NCBI GenBank assembly: GCA_027307165.1
Contig: DAHUXM010000007.1
Coordinates: 1 to 64,000, forward strand
DNA: 64,000 nucleotides
Direction of reading: 5' to 3'
DNA from: Gemmatimonadota bacterium
GTDB taxonomy: Bacteria > Gemmatimonadota > Gemmatimonadetes > Gemmatimonadales > Gemmatimonadaceae
Shown piece after piece: positions 38,924-49,046 of the stretch (positions within the stretch are counted from its first letter, which is position 1; each line of letters opens with the position of its first letter). Under the pieces are notes generated by a model. That model was not told the origin of the DNA. It did not search any database and worked only from the letters and a program-made list of their open reading frames with translations. Position numbers and translations under genes: made by a program.

Positions 38924-39787
38924 ATGGCTTGGTTCAGGAAGGACAAGAAGCCCCGCAGTCCGCGGCGCGAACGGCTGGAGATTCCGGCAGACGCCTGGGA
39001 AAAATGCGAATCGTGTGGCTACACCGACATAACGGAGAAATTCGTCCGGAATCTCAACGTTTGTCCAAACTGCGGCTTTCACCGCAGAATTCGCGCGTGG
39101 GACTACGCCAACATATTCCTCGATGAGGGGACGGCGGAGGAAACCGAGGTCGAGATCCGCTCGGCCGACCCGCTCGGCTTCCCCGAATACGCCCAACGGC
39201 TCAAGAAGGCTACAGCCAACGCGGGCGAAGGTGATGCCATTCTCACCCTGACGGGCCAGCTCGGTGGGTCGCCCATCAGCCTTGGCATCATGGACTTCGC
39301 CTTCATGGGCGGGTCGATGGGATCTGTCGTGGGCGAGAAGATCGCCCGTCTGGGACAACGCTCTCTGGAGAAGAAGCACCCGCTGGTCATTGTCTGCGCG
39401 TCCGGTGGTGCACGAATGCAGGAGGGCGTCCTGTCGCTCATGCAGATGGCCAAGGCATCGGCGATGCTGTCGCAATTGGCGGAGCGCCGGGTGCCCTACG
39501 TGTCGCTGCTGACGAACCCGACGACCGGTGGGGTGAGCGCGAGCTTCGCCATGCTCGGGGACGCGATAATCGCCGAGCCAGGTGCGGTGGTGGGCTTCGC
39601 TGGGCCGCGTGTGATCAAGCAGACCATCGGACAGGATCTACCGGAGGGCTTTCAGACCGCCGAGTTCCTGCTGGAGCACGGTATCGTGGACATCGTGGTA
39701 CCGCGTCACGAGCTGAAGCCAACGGTAGGTCGCCTTTTGCGACACATGAGCGGCAAGCCGGCGGCGACTGGATGGCTCTCGACCTGA
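38924..39787 (+). CDS. accD: Acetyl-CoA carboxylase carboxyltransferase subunit beta
   Basis: 287 aa. AccD is half of the carboxyltransferase that makes malonyl-CoA; accA is not in the window. The N-terminal zinc finger is CESCG...CPNCG (about 27-50). The crotonase-fold body has LGIMDFAFMGGSMGSVVGEKI (in pieces), CASGGARMQEG (about 159-169) and NPTTGGVSASFA, with oxyanion glycines intact. The ATG has an agagg ribosome site 5 nt before it. The 3' end overlaps folC by 16 nt. The accD-folC order is common. Confidence 0.96.
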   Translation: MAWFRKDKKPRSPRRERLEIPADAWEKCESCGYTDITEKFVRNLNVCPNCGFHRRIRAWDYANIFLDEGTAEETEVEIRSADPLGFPEYAQRLKKATANAGEGDAILTLTGQLGGSPISLGIMDFAFMGGSMGSVVGEKIARLGQRSLEKKHPLVIVCASGGARMQEGVLSLMQMAKASAMLSQLAERRVPYVSLLTNPTTGGVSASFAMLGDAIIAEPGAVVGFAGPRVIKQTIGQDLPEGFQTAEFLLEHGIVDIVVPRHELKPTVGRLLRHMSGKPAATGWLST

Positions 39788-41079
39788 CGTACCGGGAGAC
39801 TATCGAACGGTTGTTCGAAAAGACCGGATCGAAGGTGGTTCCGGGGCTCGAGCGGACCGAAAAACTGCTTGACGCACTGGGTGATCCGCACCGGAGGTAC
39901 CCTTCCTTTCACGTCGCCGGAACGAATGGCAAGGGGAGCACTGTCGCGACGCTGGATGCGTTGCTCAGGTTCGGGGGAAGGCGGGTGGGGCGGTACACAT
40001 CGCCACACATCGTGGACTTTCGCGAGCGGATCGCGATCGATGGCGTGCCGATCCCCGAGGAGGCGCTGCTGGAGCTGTTGCGCCGGATCGAGCCGATCGC
40101 GGAGTCGGTGGAGGCGACTTTCTTCGAAATAACCACGGTTGCCGCGATGATCTACTTCGCAGAAGCGAATGTCGATGTCGCGGTGATGGAGACAGGTCTG
40201 GGAGGCGCTCTCGACAGCACCAACGTGCTTGACCCGGTCGTGGCGACGGTGACCAATATCTCGCTGGACCACACGGAGTATCTGGGCACCACGCTACAGT
40301 CGATTGCGGACGAGAAGGGTGGAATCTTCAAGTTCGGCCGGCCCGCGGTGATCGGAGAACCACGGCTGGACATCGCCAAGAGGCTCGCTGAGCGAGCGGC
40401 GGTGCGGGGTGCCACTCCGATATCGATCGTGCGCTCCGACTGGCGTGCGTGGTCGGTCTCGCTCGCTGGCGGCATGACGTCGTTCACCGCGGCGACGCCG
40501 CTGGGGCGCACTCGCCTCTCCACTCCATTGCTGGGCGAACATCAGGTCCGCAACACGCTCACTGCTCTCGCGACGATCCACGCCGCCGGTCCGGAGTACG
40601 CGATCAAGAAGGAGAACATCAACCGGGCGCTGTCCTCCGTCAGCCTTCCAGGGCGGTTTCAGCGCATCCGAGACTGGATCTTCGACGTGGCGCACAACGC
40701 GGCAGGTGCGCGGGCGCTTGCGGAGACTCTGGCGGCGCGGCCGACGCCACCGCCGGTGACCATCGTTCTGGGTGTTCTCAAGGACAAGGACTGGTACGGC
40801 ATGATCGAAGCGTTGGCACCGGTTGCGAATCATTTCATAATTACCAACCCTCCGAGCGCGCCACCGGAGCGTGCGTGGGACCCGCTGCCCGCGGCGGCGC
40901 ACGCCAATGCGTGCAAGGTTCCGGTTTCGCTCGACCTCGACTTCGGCGTGGCCATGGAGCGTGCAGCTTCGTTGCCCGGCACCAAGGTCGTCTGCGGATC
41001 ATTTCACACCGTGGGAGACGCGATGGCGGTACTCGGGATCGACCCTGCTGTTCGGGCGTCGCGCGGCGTGCGCGACTGA
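39772..41079 (+). CDS. folC: Folylpolyglutamate / dihydrofolate synthase
   Basis: 435 aa, Mur-ligase fold. It adds glutamate to dihydropteroate and to folates. The P loop is HVAGTNGKGST (about 46-56), the YTSPHIVDFRERI block follows (about 75-87), and FEITTVAAMIYFA and VMETGLGGALDSTN (about 141-154) mark the ATP/Mg site. The C-terminal domain begins around residue 290 (RFQRIRDWIFDVAHNAAG). Whether it has one or both activities cannot be read from sequence. The start ATG lies within accD. Confidence 0.94.
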   Translation: MALDLTYRETIERLFEKTGSKVVPGLERTEKLLDALGDPHRRYPSFHVAGTNGKGSTVATLDALLRFGGRRVGRYTSPHIVDFRERIAIDGVPIPEEALLELLRRIEPIAESVEATFFEITTVAAMIYFAEANVDVAVMETGLGGALDSTNVLDPVVATVTNISLDHTEYLGTTLQSIADEKGGIFKFGRPAVIGEPRLDIAKRLAERAAVRGATPISIVRSDWRAWSVSLAGGMTSFTAATPLGRTRLSTPLLGEHQVRNTLTALATIHAAGPEYAIKKENINRALSSVSLPGRFQRIRDWIFDVAHNAAGARALAETLAARPTPPPVTIVLGVLKDKDWYGMIEALAPVANHFIITNPPSAPPERAWDPLPAAAHANACKVPVSLDLDFGVAMERAASLPGTKVVCGSFHTVGDAMAVLGIDPAVRASRGVRD

Positions 41080-41164
41080 TCCGGGCGTGTTTCGCAGGGT
41101 CCGTGCCCGTGGTTCACAGGCGCTGGTGGTAGCACGCACCTCTCCGACCGAATAGGTTTGGACG

Positions 41165-42388
41165 ATGGCGCACACAACACTACCGGGGTTCAGAGATTTC
41201 TACCCTGAGCAGTTTGCCGAGCGCGCGTATGTGACCCGAGCGTGGCGTGAGGTTGCACGCCGCTACGCATTCATGGAATACGATGGTCCGCCGCTCGAGT
41301 CTCTGGAGCTGTACACGGCCAAGAGCGGCGACGAGATAGTCGGCCAGCTGTACAATTTCGTCGACAAGGGCGGCCGCGAAGTTGCGCTGCGTCCGGAGAT
41401 GACTCCGACGTTCGCGCGCATGGTGAGCGCGCGTGCCAACTCTCTGCGCAAGCCGACGCGCTGGTTCTCGATTCCGCAGTTGTTCAGATATGAACGCCAG
41501 CAGAAGGGCCGGCTTCGCGAGCACTATCAGCTGAACGTCGACATCGTCGGCGAGGCTGGAGTCGCGGCGGACGCCGAGCTGGTGGCGTGTGCGATCGACA
41601 TCTGTCGGGAGCTGCGTCTCACGTCGAACGAAGTTGTCGTGCGTGTGAGCGACAGGCGCGTGATGCACGCGTATCTCGCGGCACTCGGCATTCCGTCCGG
41701 CGCATTCGAAGTCGTGCTTGCGGTGACCGACAAGCTGGCGCGGCAGCCGCGTGCGGTGTCGGCGGAGAAGCTCGCGGCGGCGGGGCTGAATGAATCGCAA
41801 GTGAACGCAGTGCTCGACATCACGAGCGCCACGCTCGATACCGTTGCGACCGCGATCGTAGCTACGTCCGAGCCCGGCGGTGAGCACGTCGAAGAATTGC
41901 GCAGATTCTTCGAGTACGTTGGCACGCTCGTGCCGGACGGGGCTGCGTGGCTCCAGTTCGATCTGTCGATCGTTCGCGGACTCGCGTACTACACCGGCAT
42001 CGTGTTCGAATTGTTCGATCGTTCCGGTGAGTTTCGTGCGATATGCGGCGGCGGGCGTTACGACAACCTGCTCGGTGCGATCGGCGGCGCAGCGCTTCCG
42101 GCGCTCGGATTCGGAATGGGCGACGTCGTGCTGACCGAACTGCTGCGCGCGCGCAAATTGCTTCCGGTGACGGAGCCGTCGGTTGATTACTGGCTCACGG
42201 CCGATGAGGATGTTCCGTTGACGAAGATCATGGCCGAGGCCGCGCAGCTGAGGGCGCAGGGCTTTTCCGTGGAGTATGCGCTGCGGCACCAGACTCCATC
42301 CAAACAGCGCAAGTCGGCAAATGCGGCCGGCGCGCACAGCATCATCCACCTGACGAACGCGGCGACGGCGGGATCTCATGCCCGATAA
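41165..42388 (+). CDS. hisS: Histidyl-tRNA synthetase, short C-terminal domain
   Basis: 407 aa. Catalytic motifs are those of HisRS: motif 1 [15 protein letters not shown] (about 75-89), motif 2 [16 protein letters not shown] (about 106-121), the HisA arm [14 protein letters not shown] (about 268-281) and motif 3 with GGGRYDNLL. The usual RGLDYYTG carries Ala in place of Asp, as I recall for plant-organelle-type HisRS. The anticodon-binding domain begins ([17 protein letters not shown]...) but stops after [11 protein letters not shown], about 25-35 residues early. HisZ is an alternative, but the tRNA-synthetase motifs are well kept. proS follows 47 nt later. Confidence 0.85.
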   Translation: MAHTTLPGFRDFYPEQFAERAYVTRAWREVARRYAFMEYDGPPLESLELYTAKSGDEIVGQLYNFVDKGGREVALRPEMTPTFARMVSARANSLRKPTRWFSIPQLFRYERQQKGRLREHYQLNVDIVGEAGVAADAELVACAIDICRELRLTSNEVVVRVSDRRVMHAYLAALGIPSGAFEVVLAVTDKLARQPRAVSAEKLAAAGLNESQVNAVLDITSATLDTVATAIVATSEPGGEHVEELRRFFEYVGTLVPDGAAWLQFDLSIVRGLAYYTGIVFELFDRSGEFRAICGGGRYDNLLGAIGGAALPALGFGMGDVVLTELLRARKLLPVTEPSVDYWLTADEDVPLTKIMAEAAQLRAQGFSVEYALRHQTPSKQRKSANAAGAHSIIHLTNAATAGSHAR

Positions 42389-42435
42389 CGCACGCCTCAT
42401 CCAATACTGCATCCACTGCATCAACTACCGCATCG

Positions 42436-43905
42436 ATGGCTGACGAAAAGAAGCTTCCCACTCGCGCTCAGGATTTCAGCGGATGGTACAACGAGCTCGT
42501 TGTACGCGCGGAACTGGCGGACTACGCGCCGGTTCGTGGATGCATGGTCATCCGCCCGAACGGCTATGGCATCTGGGAGCGCATGCAGCGCCAACTGGAT
42601 GACATGTTCAAGGAGACGGGTCATCAGAACGCGTACTTCCCGCTGTTGATCCCACAGAGCTTTCTGCAGAAGGAAGCGCAGCACGTGGAGGGCTTTGCGC
42701 CCGAAACGGCGGTCGTGACGCATGGCGGCGGCAAGGAGCTGGATGAGCCGCTCGTGATTCGCCCGACGTCCGAGACGATCATCTACTCGATGTTTGCGAA
42801 GTGGGTGCAGAGCTATCGCGACCTTCCGCTGCTGATCAATCAGTGGGCCAACGTCGTCCGTTGGGAGATGCGCACGCGTCTGTTCCTCCGTACGCTCGAA
42901 TTTCTCTGGCAGGAAGGACACACGGCGCACGCGACCGAGGCGGAAGCCGAAGACGAGACGCGGCGGATGCTCGGCGTGTATCGCGACTTCATGGAAGGCT
43001 GGATGGCGATGCCGGTCGTGACGGGTAGAAAGAGCGAGTCGGAAAAGTTCGCTGGCGCGCTGCGCACGTATTCGTGCGAGGCGATGATGCAGGACAACAA
43101 GGCGCTGCAGGCCGGCACGTCGCACAACCTCGGGCAGAACTTCGCCAGGGCATTCGATCTCACGTTTCAGACCGAAGCTGGCGAACTGGACTTTGCGTGG
43201 AACACGAGCTGGGGCGTCTCGACACGCATGGTGGGCGGGCTCGTGATGACGCACGGCGATGACAACGGCCTCGTCACGCCGCCACTGCTGGCACCGATCG
43301 AAGTGGTCATCGTGCCGATCTATCGTACTGACGAGGATCGTGAGCGCGTCATCGCGGCTGCGATGAAGATCAAGGAGTCACTCGGCGCGTGGGAACGCCG
43401 GTCGCCCGCGCGTCTGCGCATTCACGTGGATGCGCGCGAGGGAATCAAGCCCGGCGCCAAGTATTACGAATGGGAGCTGCGCGGGATACCGCTCCGAATG
43501 GAGATCGGCCCACGCGATCTGGACGCGGGTCAGGCGGTCCTGGTGCGTCGCGATACGCGCGAGAAGCGTCCGTATCCACTCGATACGATCGGGGAATCGA
43601 TACACGAGCTGCTGTCCGCGATCCAGGACAACCTGCTCGAAACGGCGCGCGCGCGACGCGAGGCAAACAGCGTGCGCGGGGACGTTACATACGAGCGCTT
43701 TCGCGAGATCATGGACGGCGACGGGGCGTTCGTGTACGCCGGCTGGTGCGGTTCCGGCGAATGCGAGGCGAAAATCAAGGAAGAAACCAAGGCGACCATA
43801 CGGTGCCTTCCCGACGATGAGTTCCGTTCCGCGGTGGCACCGACGTCGTGCCTGCGGTGCGGAGAGAAATCGGTAGCGGAGGCCTTGTGGGCCAAAGCGT
43901 ACTGA
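42436..43905 (+). CDS. proS: Prolyl-tRNA synthetase, archaeal/eukaryote type
   Basis: 489 aa. It lacks the large editing insertion of the classical bacterial enzyme and has the C-terminal zinc-type extension, so it is the ProS type 3 form. Class II motifs: [11 protein letters not shown] (motif 1 region), [26 protein letters not shown] (motif 2, in pieces, about 140-165), [27 protein letters not shown] (motif 3 region). The C-terminal domain carries GWCGSGECE and CLRCGEKS, four Cys for zinc, and ends in the family's AKAY. The stop shares one base with the lysA ATG. Confidence 0.96.
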   Translation: MADEKKLPTRAQDFSGWYNELVVRAELADYAPVRGCMVIRPNGYGIWERMQRQLDDMFKETGHQNAYFPLLIPQSFLQKEAQHVEGFAPETAVVTHGGGKELDEPLVIRPTSETIIYSMFAKWVQSYRDLPLLINQWANVVRWEMRTRLFLRTLEFLWQEGHTAHATEAEAEDETRRMLGVYRDFMEGWMAMPVVTGRKSESEKFAGALRTYSCEAMMQDNKALQAGTSHNLGQNFARAFDLTFQTEAGELDFAWNTSWGVSTRMVGGLVMTHGDDNGLVTPPLLAPIEVVIVPIYRTDEDRERVIAAAMKIKESLGAWERRSPARLRIHVDAREGIKPGAKYYEWELRGIPLRMEIGPRDLDAGQAVLVRRDTREKRPYPLDTIGESIHELLSAIQDNLLETARARREANSVRGDVTYERFREIMDGDGAFVYAGWCGSGECEAKIKEETKATIRCLPDDEFRSAVAPTSCLRCGEKSVAEALWAKAY

Positions 43906-45176
43906 TGCCCGCCGGTTACACACGGCGCGATGGTGCGCTGTTCTGCGATGGCGTTGCGCTGGACACGATAGCGGATCGGGTTGGCACTCCGGTCTACGTG
44001 TACAGCGCAAACACCATTCGCAACCAGTATCAGCGACTTGCGGCCGCGGTTGAAGGACTGCCCGTCCACGTACACTATAGCGTCAAGGCCAATTCCAGTC
44101 TGGCGATCCTCGCTCTGCTGAGATCACTTGGCGCCGGCGTCGACATCGTAAGCGGCGGCGAGCTCCACCGCGCGCTAGAGGCGGGATTCGCGGGATCGGA
44201 CATCGTATTCAGTGGCGTCGGAAAGACCCCCGCCGAATTGGAGCGCGCAGTGCGCGCCGGCGTGCGCAGCATAAACGTAGAATCCGAAGGTGAGCTCGCC
44301 GTGCTGCAGGACGTTGCGCACCGGATAGGCGTCGTCGCCCCGGTAGTTCTGCGAGTGAATCCCGACGTTGCCGTGGACACGCCGCACCCGTACACGCGCA
44401 CCGGCGAGCGCGGGATGAAATTCGGAATTCCGCTGGATCGGGTCATCGCTGTCGCGCGTGCGATGTCGCACATGACAAACGTGAAGCTGATCGGCCTGGC
44501 CTCCCACATCGGCTCGCAGATCGGTGACGCAACGCCGTACGCACTGGCGGCGAAGGCCCTCGTGCAGCTGAAGCGCGAGATCGAAAGTGAGAACCTCGCG
44601 CGGCTCACCACGTTGGACCTGGGCGGCGGCCTCGGAGTGACCGACGACGACGGCTCGTCACTCGACCTCCGTGCGTACGCCGATGCGCTGCGGATCGCCG
44701 CGGCAGAGCCGGGTGTGGAGATACTCATCGAGCCCGGCAGGTTCCTCGTGGCGGAGTCGGGCGTGCTGGTGACGCGGGTGCTGTACCGCAAGCATAGCGG
44801 CGGAAAGGAGATCGTCATCACTGACGCTGGGATGAACGACTTCATTCGCCCGTCGCTGTACGCGTCGCATCACGCGATCGATTCTGCGTCGAGCGACGCC
44901 GAGCCGACGCTGCGTGCGAATATCGTCGGTCCGGTTTGCGAGAGTGGCGACTTCTTCGCGAACAATCGGCTCATTGCCGATGTCGCGCCGGGAGATCTGC
45001 TCGTGTTGCGCGCGACCGGTGCGTACGGCTACTCGATGGCGTCGAACTACAATTCGCGGCCGCGGCCAGCCGAAGTACTTGTGGATGGGAGTCGATTTGC
45101 AGTAATCACCGAGCGAGAGTCCGACGCTGATCTTACGCGCCGCGAGACATTCGCGCCTGACTGGATCGAGGACTGA
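43905..45176 (+). CDS. lysA: Diaminopimelate decarboxylase
   Basis: 423 aa PLP enzyme (fold III) for the last step of lysine synthesis. The PLP Lys is in VHYSVKANSS (about 59-68). HIGSQI (about 205-210), the glycine loop DLGGGLGV, EPGRFLVAESG and the C-terminal CESGDFFANNR with GAYGYSMASNYN are all LysA blocks from the dimer active site. I start it at ATG 43905, sharing a base with the proS stop (tgatg), rather than at the longer in-frame start within proS. Distinction from other group IV decarboxylases rests on the CESGD motif. Confidence 0.94.
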   Translation: MPAGYTRRDGALFCDGVALDTIADRVGTPVYVYSANTIRNQYQRLAAAVEGLPVHVHYSVKANSSLAILALLRSLGAGVDIVSGGELHRALEAGFAGSDIVFSGVGKTPAELERAVRAGVRSINVESEGELAVLQDVAHRIGVVAPVVLRVNPDVAVDTPHPYTRTGERGMKFGIPLDRVIAVARAMSHMTNVKLIGLASHIGSQIGDATPYALAAKALVQLKREIESENLARLTTLDLGGGLGVTDDDGSSLDLRAYADALRIAAAEPGVEILIEPGRFLVAESGVLVTRVLYRKHSGGKEIVITDAGMNDFIRPSLYASHHAIDSASSDAEPTLRANIVGPVCESGDFFANNRLIADVAPGDLLVLRATGAYGYSMASNYNSRPRPAEVLVDGSRFAVITERESDADLTRRETFAPDWIED

Positions 45177-45664
45177 TGCGAGTCGGAATCATGGCAGATA
45201 CGCACGACAGGGTTCCCGCAATTGCGGAACTCGTCGCCCGTATGGTCGCCGGTGGCGCAAGCCTGCTGATGCACGCCGGGGATCACTGTTCGCCCTTTTC
45301 GCTGACGCCCGTGAATGACGCCAACATTCCGATGCTTGGCGTCTTTGGTCGAAACGATGGAGATCCCGAGGGCCTGGCCGCGGTCGCTGCGCAGGGAGTG
45401 GGGACCGAGCTGTACGAGTCTCCGCACAGCTTCGAAGTGTCGGGCAAGCAGATCCTCATCGTTCACGACATCGGTGAGGTGCATCAACGGTCGCTGGACA
45501 AGCACCACTTCGTGTTCCATGGCAGCTCGCACCAGGTCGAGATGAAGAGCAGGGGAGACACGCTGATCCTGAATCCCGGTGAGGCATGCGGCTGGTTGTA
45601 TGGGTCGTGCACGGCTGCGCTCGTCGATCTGGATACGCGCGAAGTGGAAATCATAAAACTCTGA
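45176..45664 (+). CDS. YfcE/MJ0936-family metallophosphoesterase
   Basis: 162 aa calcineurin-like phosphoesterase. Metal-site motifs: MADTHDR (about 6-12), LLMHAGDH (about 30-37), GRNDGDP in place of the usual GNcD (about 58-64), VHDIGE and [10 protein letters not shown] where the family normally has GHTH; the last His is kept. Small members hydrolyse phosphodiesters in vitro; the cellular substrate is usually unknown. Overlaps the lysA stop by 1 nt and is followed 7 nt later by guaA. Confidence 0.88.
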   Translation: MRVGIMADTHDRVPAIAELVARMVAGGASLLMHAGDHCSPFSLTPVNDANIPMLGVFGRNDGDPEGLAAVAAQGVGTELYESPHSFEVSGKQILIVHDIGEVHQRSLDKHHFVFHGSSHQVEMKSRGDTLILNPGEACGWLYGSCTAALVDLDTREVEIIKL

Positions 45665-45671
45665 GAGCTGG

Positions 45672-47219
45672 ATGAATCCGGAAAGAATTCTGATTCTTGA
45701 TTTTGGGGCACAGTACACGCAGCTCATAGCGCGACGCGTGCGCGAAGCACGGGTGTACTGTGAGATCCATCCTCCCACGCGAACGCTCGAGTGGGTTCGC
45801 GAGTGGAATCCTTCCGGCATCATCTTCAGCGGTGGTCCCAATTCGGTATATGACGAATCCGCTCCGATGGCGGATCCGGCGTTGCTCGGCGTGGCACCAG
45901 TACTGGGCATCTGTTATGGAATGCAACTGATCGCACAGCTCTCGGGTGCGACGGTTCTGCGCGCTGGGAAGCGGGAGTATGGTCGCGCCCAGGTTTGCGT
46001 CACCGAGCCCGATGCGCTCTTCGCGGGTTTCGATGGCGGTGAATGCCTCGAAGCCTGGATGAGTCACGGCGACCATGTGGAATCGCCACCTCCTGGTTTT
46101 ACAGTAACAGCGCGGAGCGGGGCCAACCCGGTTACGGCGTTCCGTCATGAGACACGTCCGATATTCGGCGTGCAGTTCCATCCGGAAGTCGCACATACGC
46201 CACGCGGCCGAGAGTTGATCGAGAACTTTCTGTTCCGTGTCTGCGGTTTGCATCCCACGTGGACGCCGGGTTCGTTCGTCGAGCGCGAGGTCGTACGTGT
46301 TCGCGCCCTCGTTGGCGACGCGCACGTGATCTGCGGACTTTCGGGCGGCGTGGATTCGTCGGTTGCGGCGGCGCTGGTGCACCGTGCAGTTGGAAATCAG
46401 CTTACCTGCATCTTCGTGGATACCGGCCTGCTTCGAATGCACGAGCGCGAGCAGGTTGAGCGCACGTTCCGCGCGCACATGGGAGTGAATCTGATCACCG
46501 TGGACGCGAGTGCGGAATTCCTCGGCGCACTTGAAGGCGTCGAAGATCCGGAGAAGAAGCGGAAGATCATCGGGCACACGTTCATCGACGTATTCGAAGC
46601 GACGGCTGCGAAAGTCGGCGACAACGTTCGCTTTCTGGTGCAGGGCACGTTGTATCCGGACGTGATCGAGTCGTTCTCGCCGACCGGCGGCGCGTCAGTG
46701 ACGATCAAGACGCATCACAACGTCGGGGGACTCAAGAGCGACATGAAGTTCGCCCTGATCGAGCCGCTGCGTGAGCTGTTCAAGGACGAGGTGCGGAACG
46801 TCGGACGTGAGCTGGGTCTGCCTGAGGAGATGGTTGGCCGACACCCATTTCCGGGGCCGGGACTTGCGATACGCGTGCTCGGCAACGTCACACCGGCCAA
46901 GCTCGAAGTGTTGCGCCGCGCCGATGCGATCTATCTGGAAGAGATCCGCTCAGCGGGATTGTACGATACGATCTGGCAGGCGTTCGCGGTGTTGTTGCCG
47001 ATCCGGAGTGTCGGGGTGATGGGCGACGAGCGGACGTATGAAAACGTGCTCGCGTTGCGCGCTGTCACGAGCACGGATGGCATGACCGCCGACTGGTATC
47101 ACTTCCCCTACGATGTGCTGGGGCGGATATCGAATCGCATCATGAACGAGGTCGATGGGGTCAACAGAGTCGCGTACGATGTAAGCTCGAAGCCGCCGGC
47201 GACTATCGAGTGGGAATGA
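45672..47219 (+). CDS. guaA: GMP synthase (glutamine-hydrolysing)
   Basis: 515 aa. It converts XMP to GMP. The class I glutamine amidotransferase domain (about 1-200) has the nucleophile in GICYGMQL (Cys near 79) and the His/Glu pair in [11 protein letters not shown]. The ATP-pyrophosphatase domain starts at [16 protein letters not shown] (about 220). The C-terminal dimerisation domain ends in KPPATIEWE, the canonical guaA end. ATG start 7 nt after the phosphoesterase. Confidence 0.97.
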   Translation: MNPERILILDFGAQYTQLIARRVREARVYCEIHPPTRTLEWVREWNPSGIIFSGGPNSVYDESAPMADPALLGVAPVLGICYGMQLIAQLSGATVLRAGKREYGRAQVCVTEPDALFAGFDGGECLEAWMSHGDHVESPPPGFTVTARSGANPVTAFRHETRPIFGVQFHPEVAHTPRGRELIENFLFRVCGLHPTWTPGSFVEREVVRVRALVGDAHVICGLSGGVDSSVAAALVHRAVGNQLTCIFVDTGLLRMHEREQVERTFRAHMGVNLITVDASAEFLGALEGVEDPEKKRKIIGHTFIDVFEATAAKVGDNVRFLVQGTLYPDVIESFSPTGGASVTIKTHHNVGGLKSDMKFALIEPLRELFKDEVRNVGRELGLPEEMVGRHPFPGPGLAIRVLGNVTPAKLEVLRRADAIYLEEIRSAGLYDTIWQAFAVLLPIRSVGVMGDERTYENVLALRAVTSTDGMTADWYHFPYDVLGRISNRIMNEVDGVNRVAYDVSSKPPATIEWE

Positions 47220-47247
47220 TCGACACTCACGGTCAGCATCTCGTGCA

Positions 47248-48270
47248 ATGAAGAAGATCGGCTTTCTATCGTTCGGGCACTGGACGCCCTCGTCGCAATC
47301 GCAAACACGATCGGCGGCCGACGCGCTGCTGCAATCCATCGATCTCGCCGTTGCTGCCGAGTCGCTGGGCGCGGACGGCGCATATTTTCGCGTTCACCAT
47401 TTTGCGCGACAACTCGCGTCGCCATTTCCGCTTCTTGCCGCCGTCGGTGCGCGAACGAGTCGCATCGAGATCGGCACGGCTGTCATCGACATGCGGTACG
47501 AGAACCCGTACTACATGGTGGAGGACGCGGGAGCGGCCGATATCATCGCGGGCGGGCGGCTGCAACTTGGGATCAGCCGCGGCTCGCCCGAGCAGGTGAT
47601 AGATGGCTGGCGATATTTCGGTTACAGCCCAGCCGACGGTCAGACCGATGCCGACATGGGGCGCGGTCACGCGGAAGTGTTCCTTGGCCTGTTGCGCGGC
47701 GAGGGGTTCGCGCAGCCGAGTCCGCGCCCGATGTTTGCAAATCCGCCCGGCCTGCTGCGCATCGAGCCGCATTCGGAAGGGTTGCGCGAGCGGATCTGGT
47801 GGGGTGCGGGATCGAATGCCACCGCGGTGTGGGCGGCAAAGCTCGGCATGAACCTGCAGAGCTCCACTCTCAAGGACGATGAGACTGGCGAGCCCTTCCA
47901 TGTGCAGCAGGCGGCGCAGATCCGGGCATTCCGCACCGCGTGGGCTGAGGCAGGCCATGCGCGCGAACCGCGGGTGTCGGTGAGCCGCAGCATTTTTGCG
48001 CTCGTCACCGATCGAGACCGGGCGTACTTCGGGCGTCAGGGCGCGGACGCGGACCAGATCGGGTACATCGACGAGAAAACGCGTGCGATCTTCGGTAGGA
48101 GCTATGCTGCGGAGCCGGATGTGCTCGTGGAGCAACTCAGGAATGACGAGGGGATCGCGGCGGCGGACACGCTACTTCTGACTGTACCGAATCAGCTTGG
48201 CGTGGATTACAACGCGCATGTGATCGAGGCGATTCTTACACACGTCGCGCCGGCACTGGGGTGGCGGTGA
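47248..48270 (+). CDS. LLM-class flavin-dependent oxidoreductase
   Basis: 340 aa, luciferase-like monooxygenase TIM barrel. Signatures: AAESLGADGAYFRVHHF (about 36-52), IEIGTAVIDMRYENP, DIIAGGRLQLGISRGSP (about 99-115) and IWWGAGSN. Such enzymes use FMNH2 or F420H2; the cofactor and substrate cannot be read here. It starts 28 nt after guaA, so may be co-transcribed. The end runs into the GC-rich repeat array. Confidence 0.85.
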   Translation: MKKIGFLSFGHWTPSSQSQTRSAADALLQSIDLAVAAESLGADGAYFRVHHFARQLASPFPLLAAVGARTSRIEIGTAVIDMRYENPYYMVEDAGAADIIAGGRLQLGISRGSPEQVIDGWRYFGYSPADGQTDADMGRGHAEVFLGLLRGEGFAQPSPRPMFANPPGLLRIEPHSEGLRERIWWGAGSNATAVWAAKLGMNLQSSTLKDDETGEPFHVQQAAQIRAFRTAWAEAGHAREPRVSVSRSIFALVTDRDRAYFGRQGADADQIGYIDEKTRAIFGRSYAAEPDVLVEQLRNDEGIAAADTLLLTVPNQLGVDYNAHVIEAILTHVAPALGWR

Positions 48271-48290
48271 TCGGGGCACCCGTGGAACGG

Positions 48291-48460
48291 GGTTCGATAG
48301 CGCGTTAGGAGGGGCGGGTTCGATAGCGCTTTAAGAGGGGCGCGCACCGGGGCCCGCCGAATGGGTTTCGATATCCCGTCAAGACGGGCGGGCACGGGGG
48401 CCCGCCGGACGGAGTTCGATATCCCGTTAAGAGGGGCGGGCACGGGGGCCCGCCCCTACA
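48291..48460. repeat. GC-rich tandem repeat, four partial copies
   Basis: Units begin with ggttcgata or gtttcgata and end in a GC palindrome. Copies start at about 48291 (short), 48317, 48365 and 48413; the last two are 49-48 bp and nearly identical. Each long copy contains the palindrome gggcgggcacggg-ggcccgcc, exact at 48386-48406 and 48434-48454. The array fills the gap between two convergent genes and could act as a terminator for both. Confidence 0.9.
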
Positions 48461-48469
48461 ACTGCCACG

Positions 48470-48922
48470 TTACACGCCTTTTTCCTTCAACAACGCCATG
48501 AACTGGGCGGGCTCGGTGAGCTCTAGGAGCCGGCCTGGAACGTCGGATTCCTTGCTGAACTGGGCAATCTTACCTAGGACTGGCAGGTACTGGTTGGAGA
48601 CCTCCAGCGGCGGCGCGACGATCAGAAAGAAGAAGTAGACAGGCTTCTCATCGATCGCCTTGAAGTCGACGCCGTTCGGTTTGCGACCGAAGGCGACTCT
48701 CAGCTTGTTGACGACCAGTGAGCGGCAATGCGGGATTGCAATCCCGCGACCGATACCGGTCGAGCCGAGGTTCTCACGGCGCTTCAACATCTTGAACAGC
48801 ATCCCTTCGGACTTTTCGTCCAACTTCAGGAGCGAAATAAGCTCGCGAAGGATGTCGTCCTTGTTGTCGGCCTTGAGATCGAGCGAAATCGCATTTTCGG
48901 AGAAGAACTCGCGTAGTTCCAT
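48470..48922 (-). CDS. PTS EIIA domain protein (PtsN/fructose type)
   Basis: 150 aa single-domain EIIA of the mannitol/fructose class. The phosphorylatable His is H65 in GIAIPHCRS, preceded by RRENLGSTGIGRG. The fold continues with VDFKAIDEKPVYFFFLIVAPP. Stand-alone copies act in regulation (PTS-Ntr or EIIA-Ntr) rather than sugar uptake; no other PTS gene is in this window. Divergent from dusB with a 124-nt gap that should carry both promoters. Confidence 0.9.
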   Translation of the reverse strand: MELREFFSENAISLDLKADNKDDILRELISLLKLDEKSEGMLFKMLKRRENLGSTGIGRGIAIPHCRSLVVNKLRVAFGRKPNGVDFKAIDEKPVYFFFLIVAPPLEVSNQYLPVLGKIAQFSKESDVPGRLLELTEPAQFMALLKEKGV

Positions 48923-49046
48923 TGCGTTTGTTGCGGGTGCGGGCGGAGCGGGCAGTTCGAGGTGAACCGTCCAAGCTACTTTCGGCCCACAGTCATGTCA
49001 AATACGCGCGTTGCCCACCCTCGGGGCTAACATTAGCTTCAGAGTC

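Noticed and set aside
41165-42388. HisZ instead of HisRS
   Set aside because: Motif 2 and the HisA arm are well kept and part of the anticodon domain is present; kept as an open alternative only.
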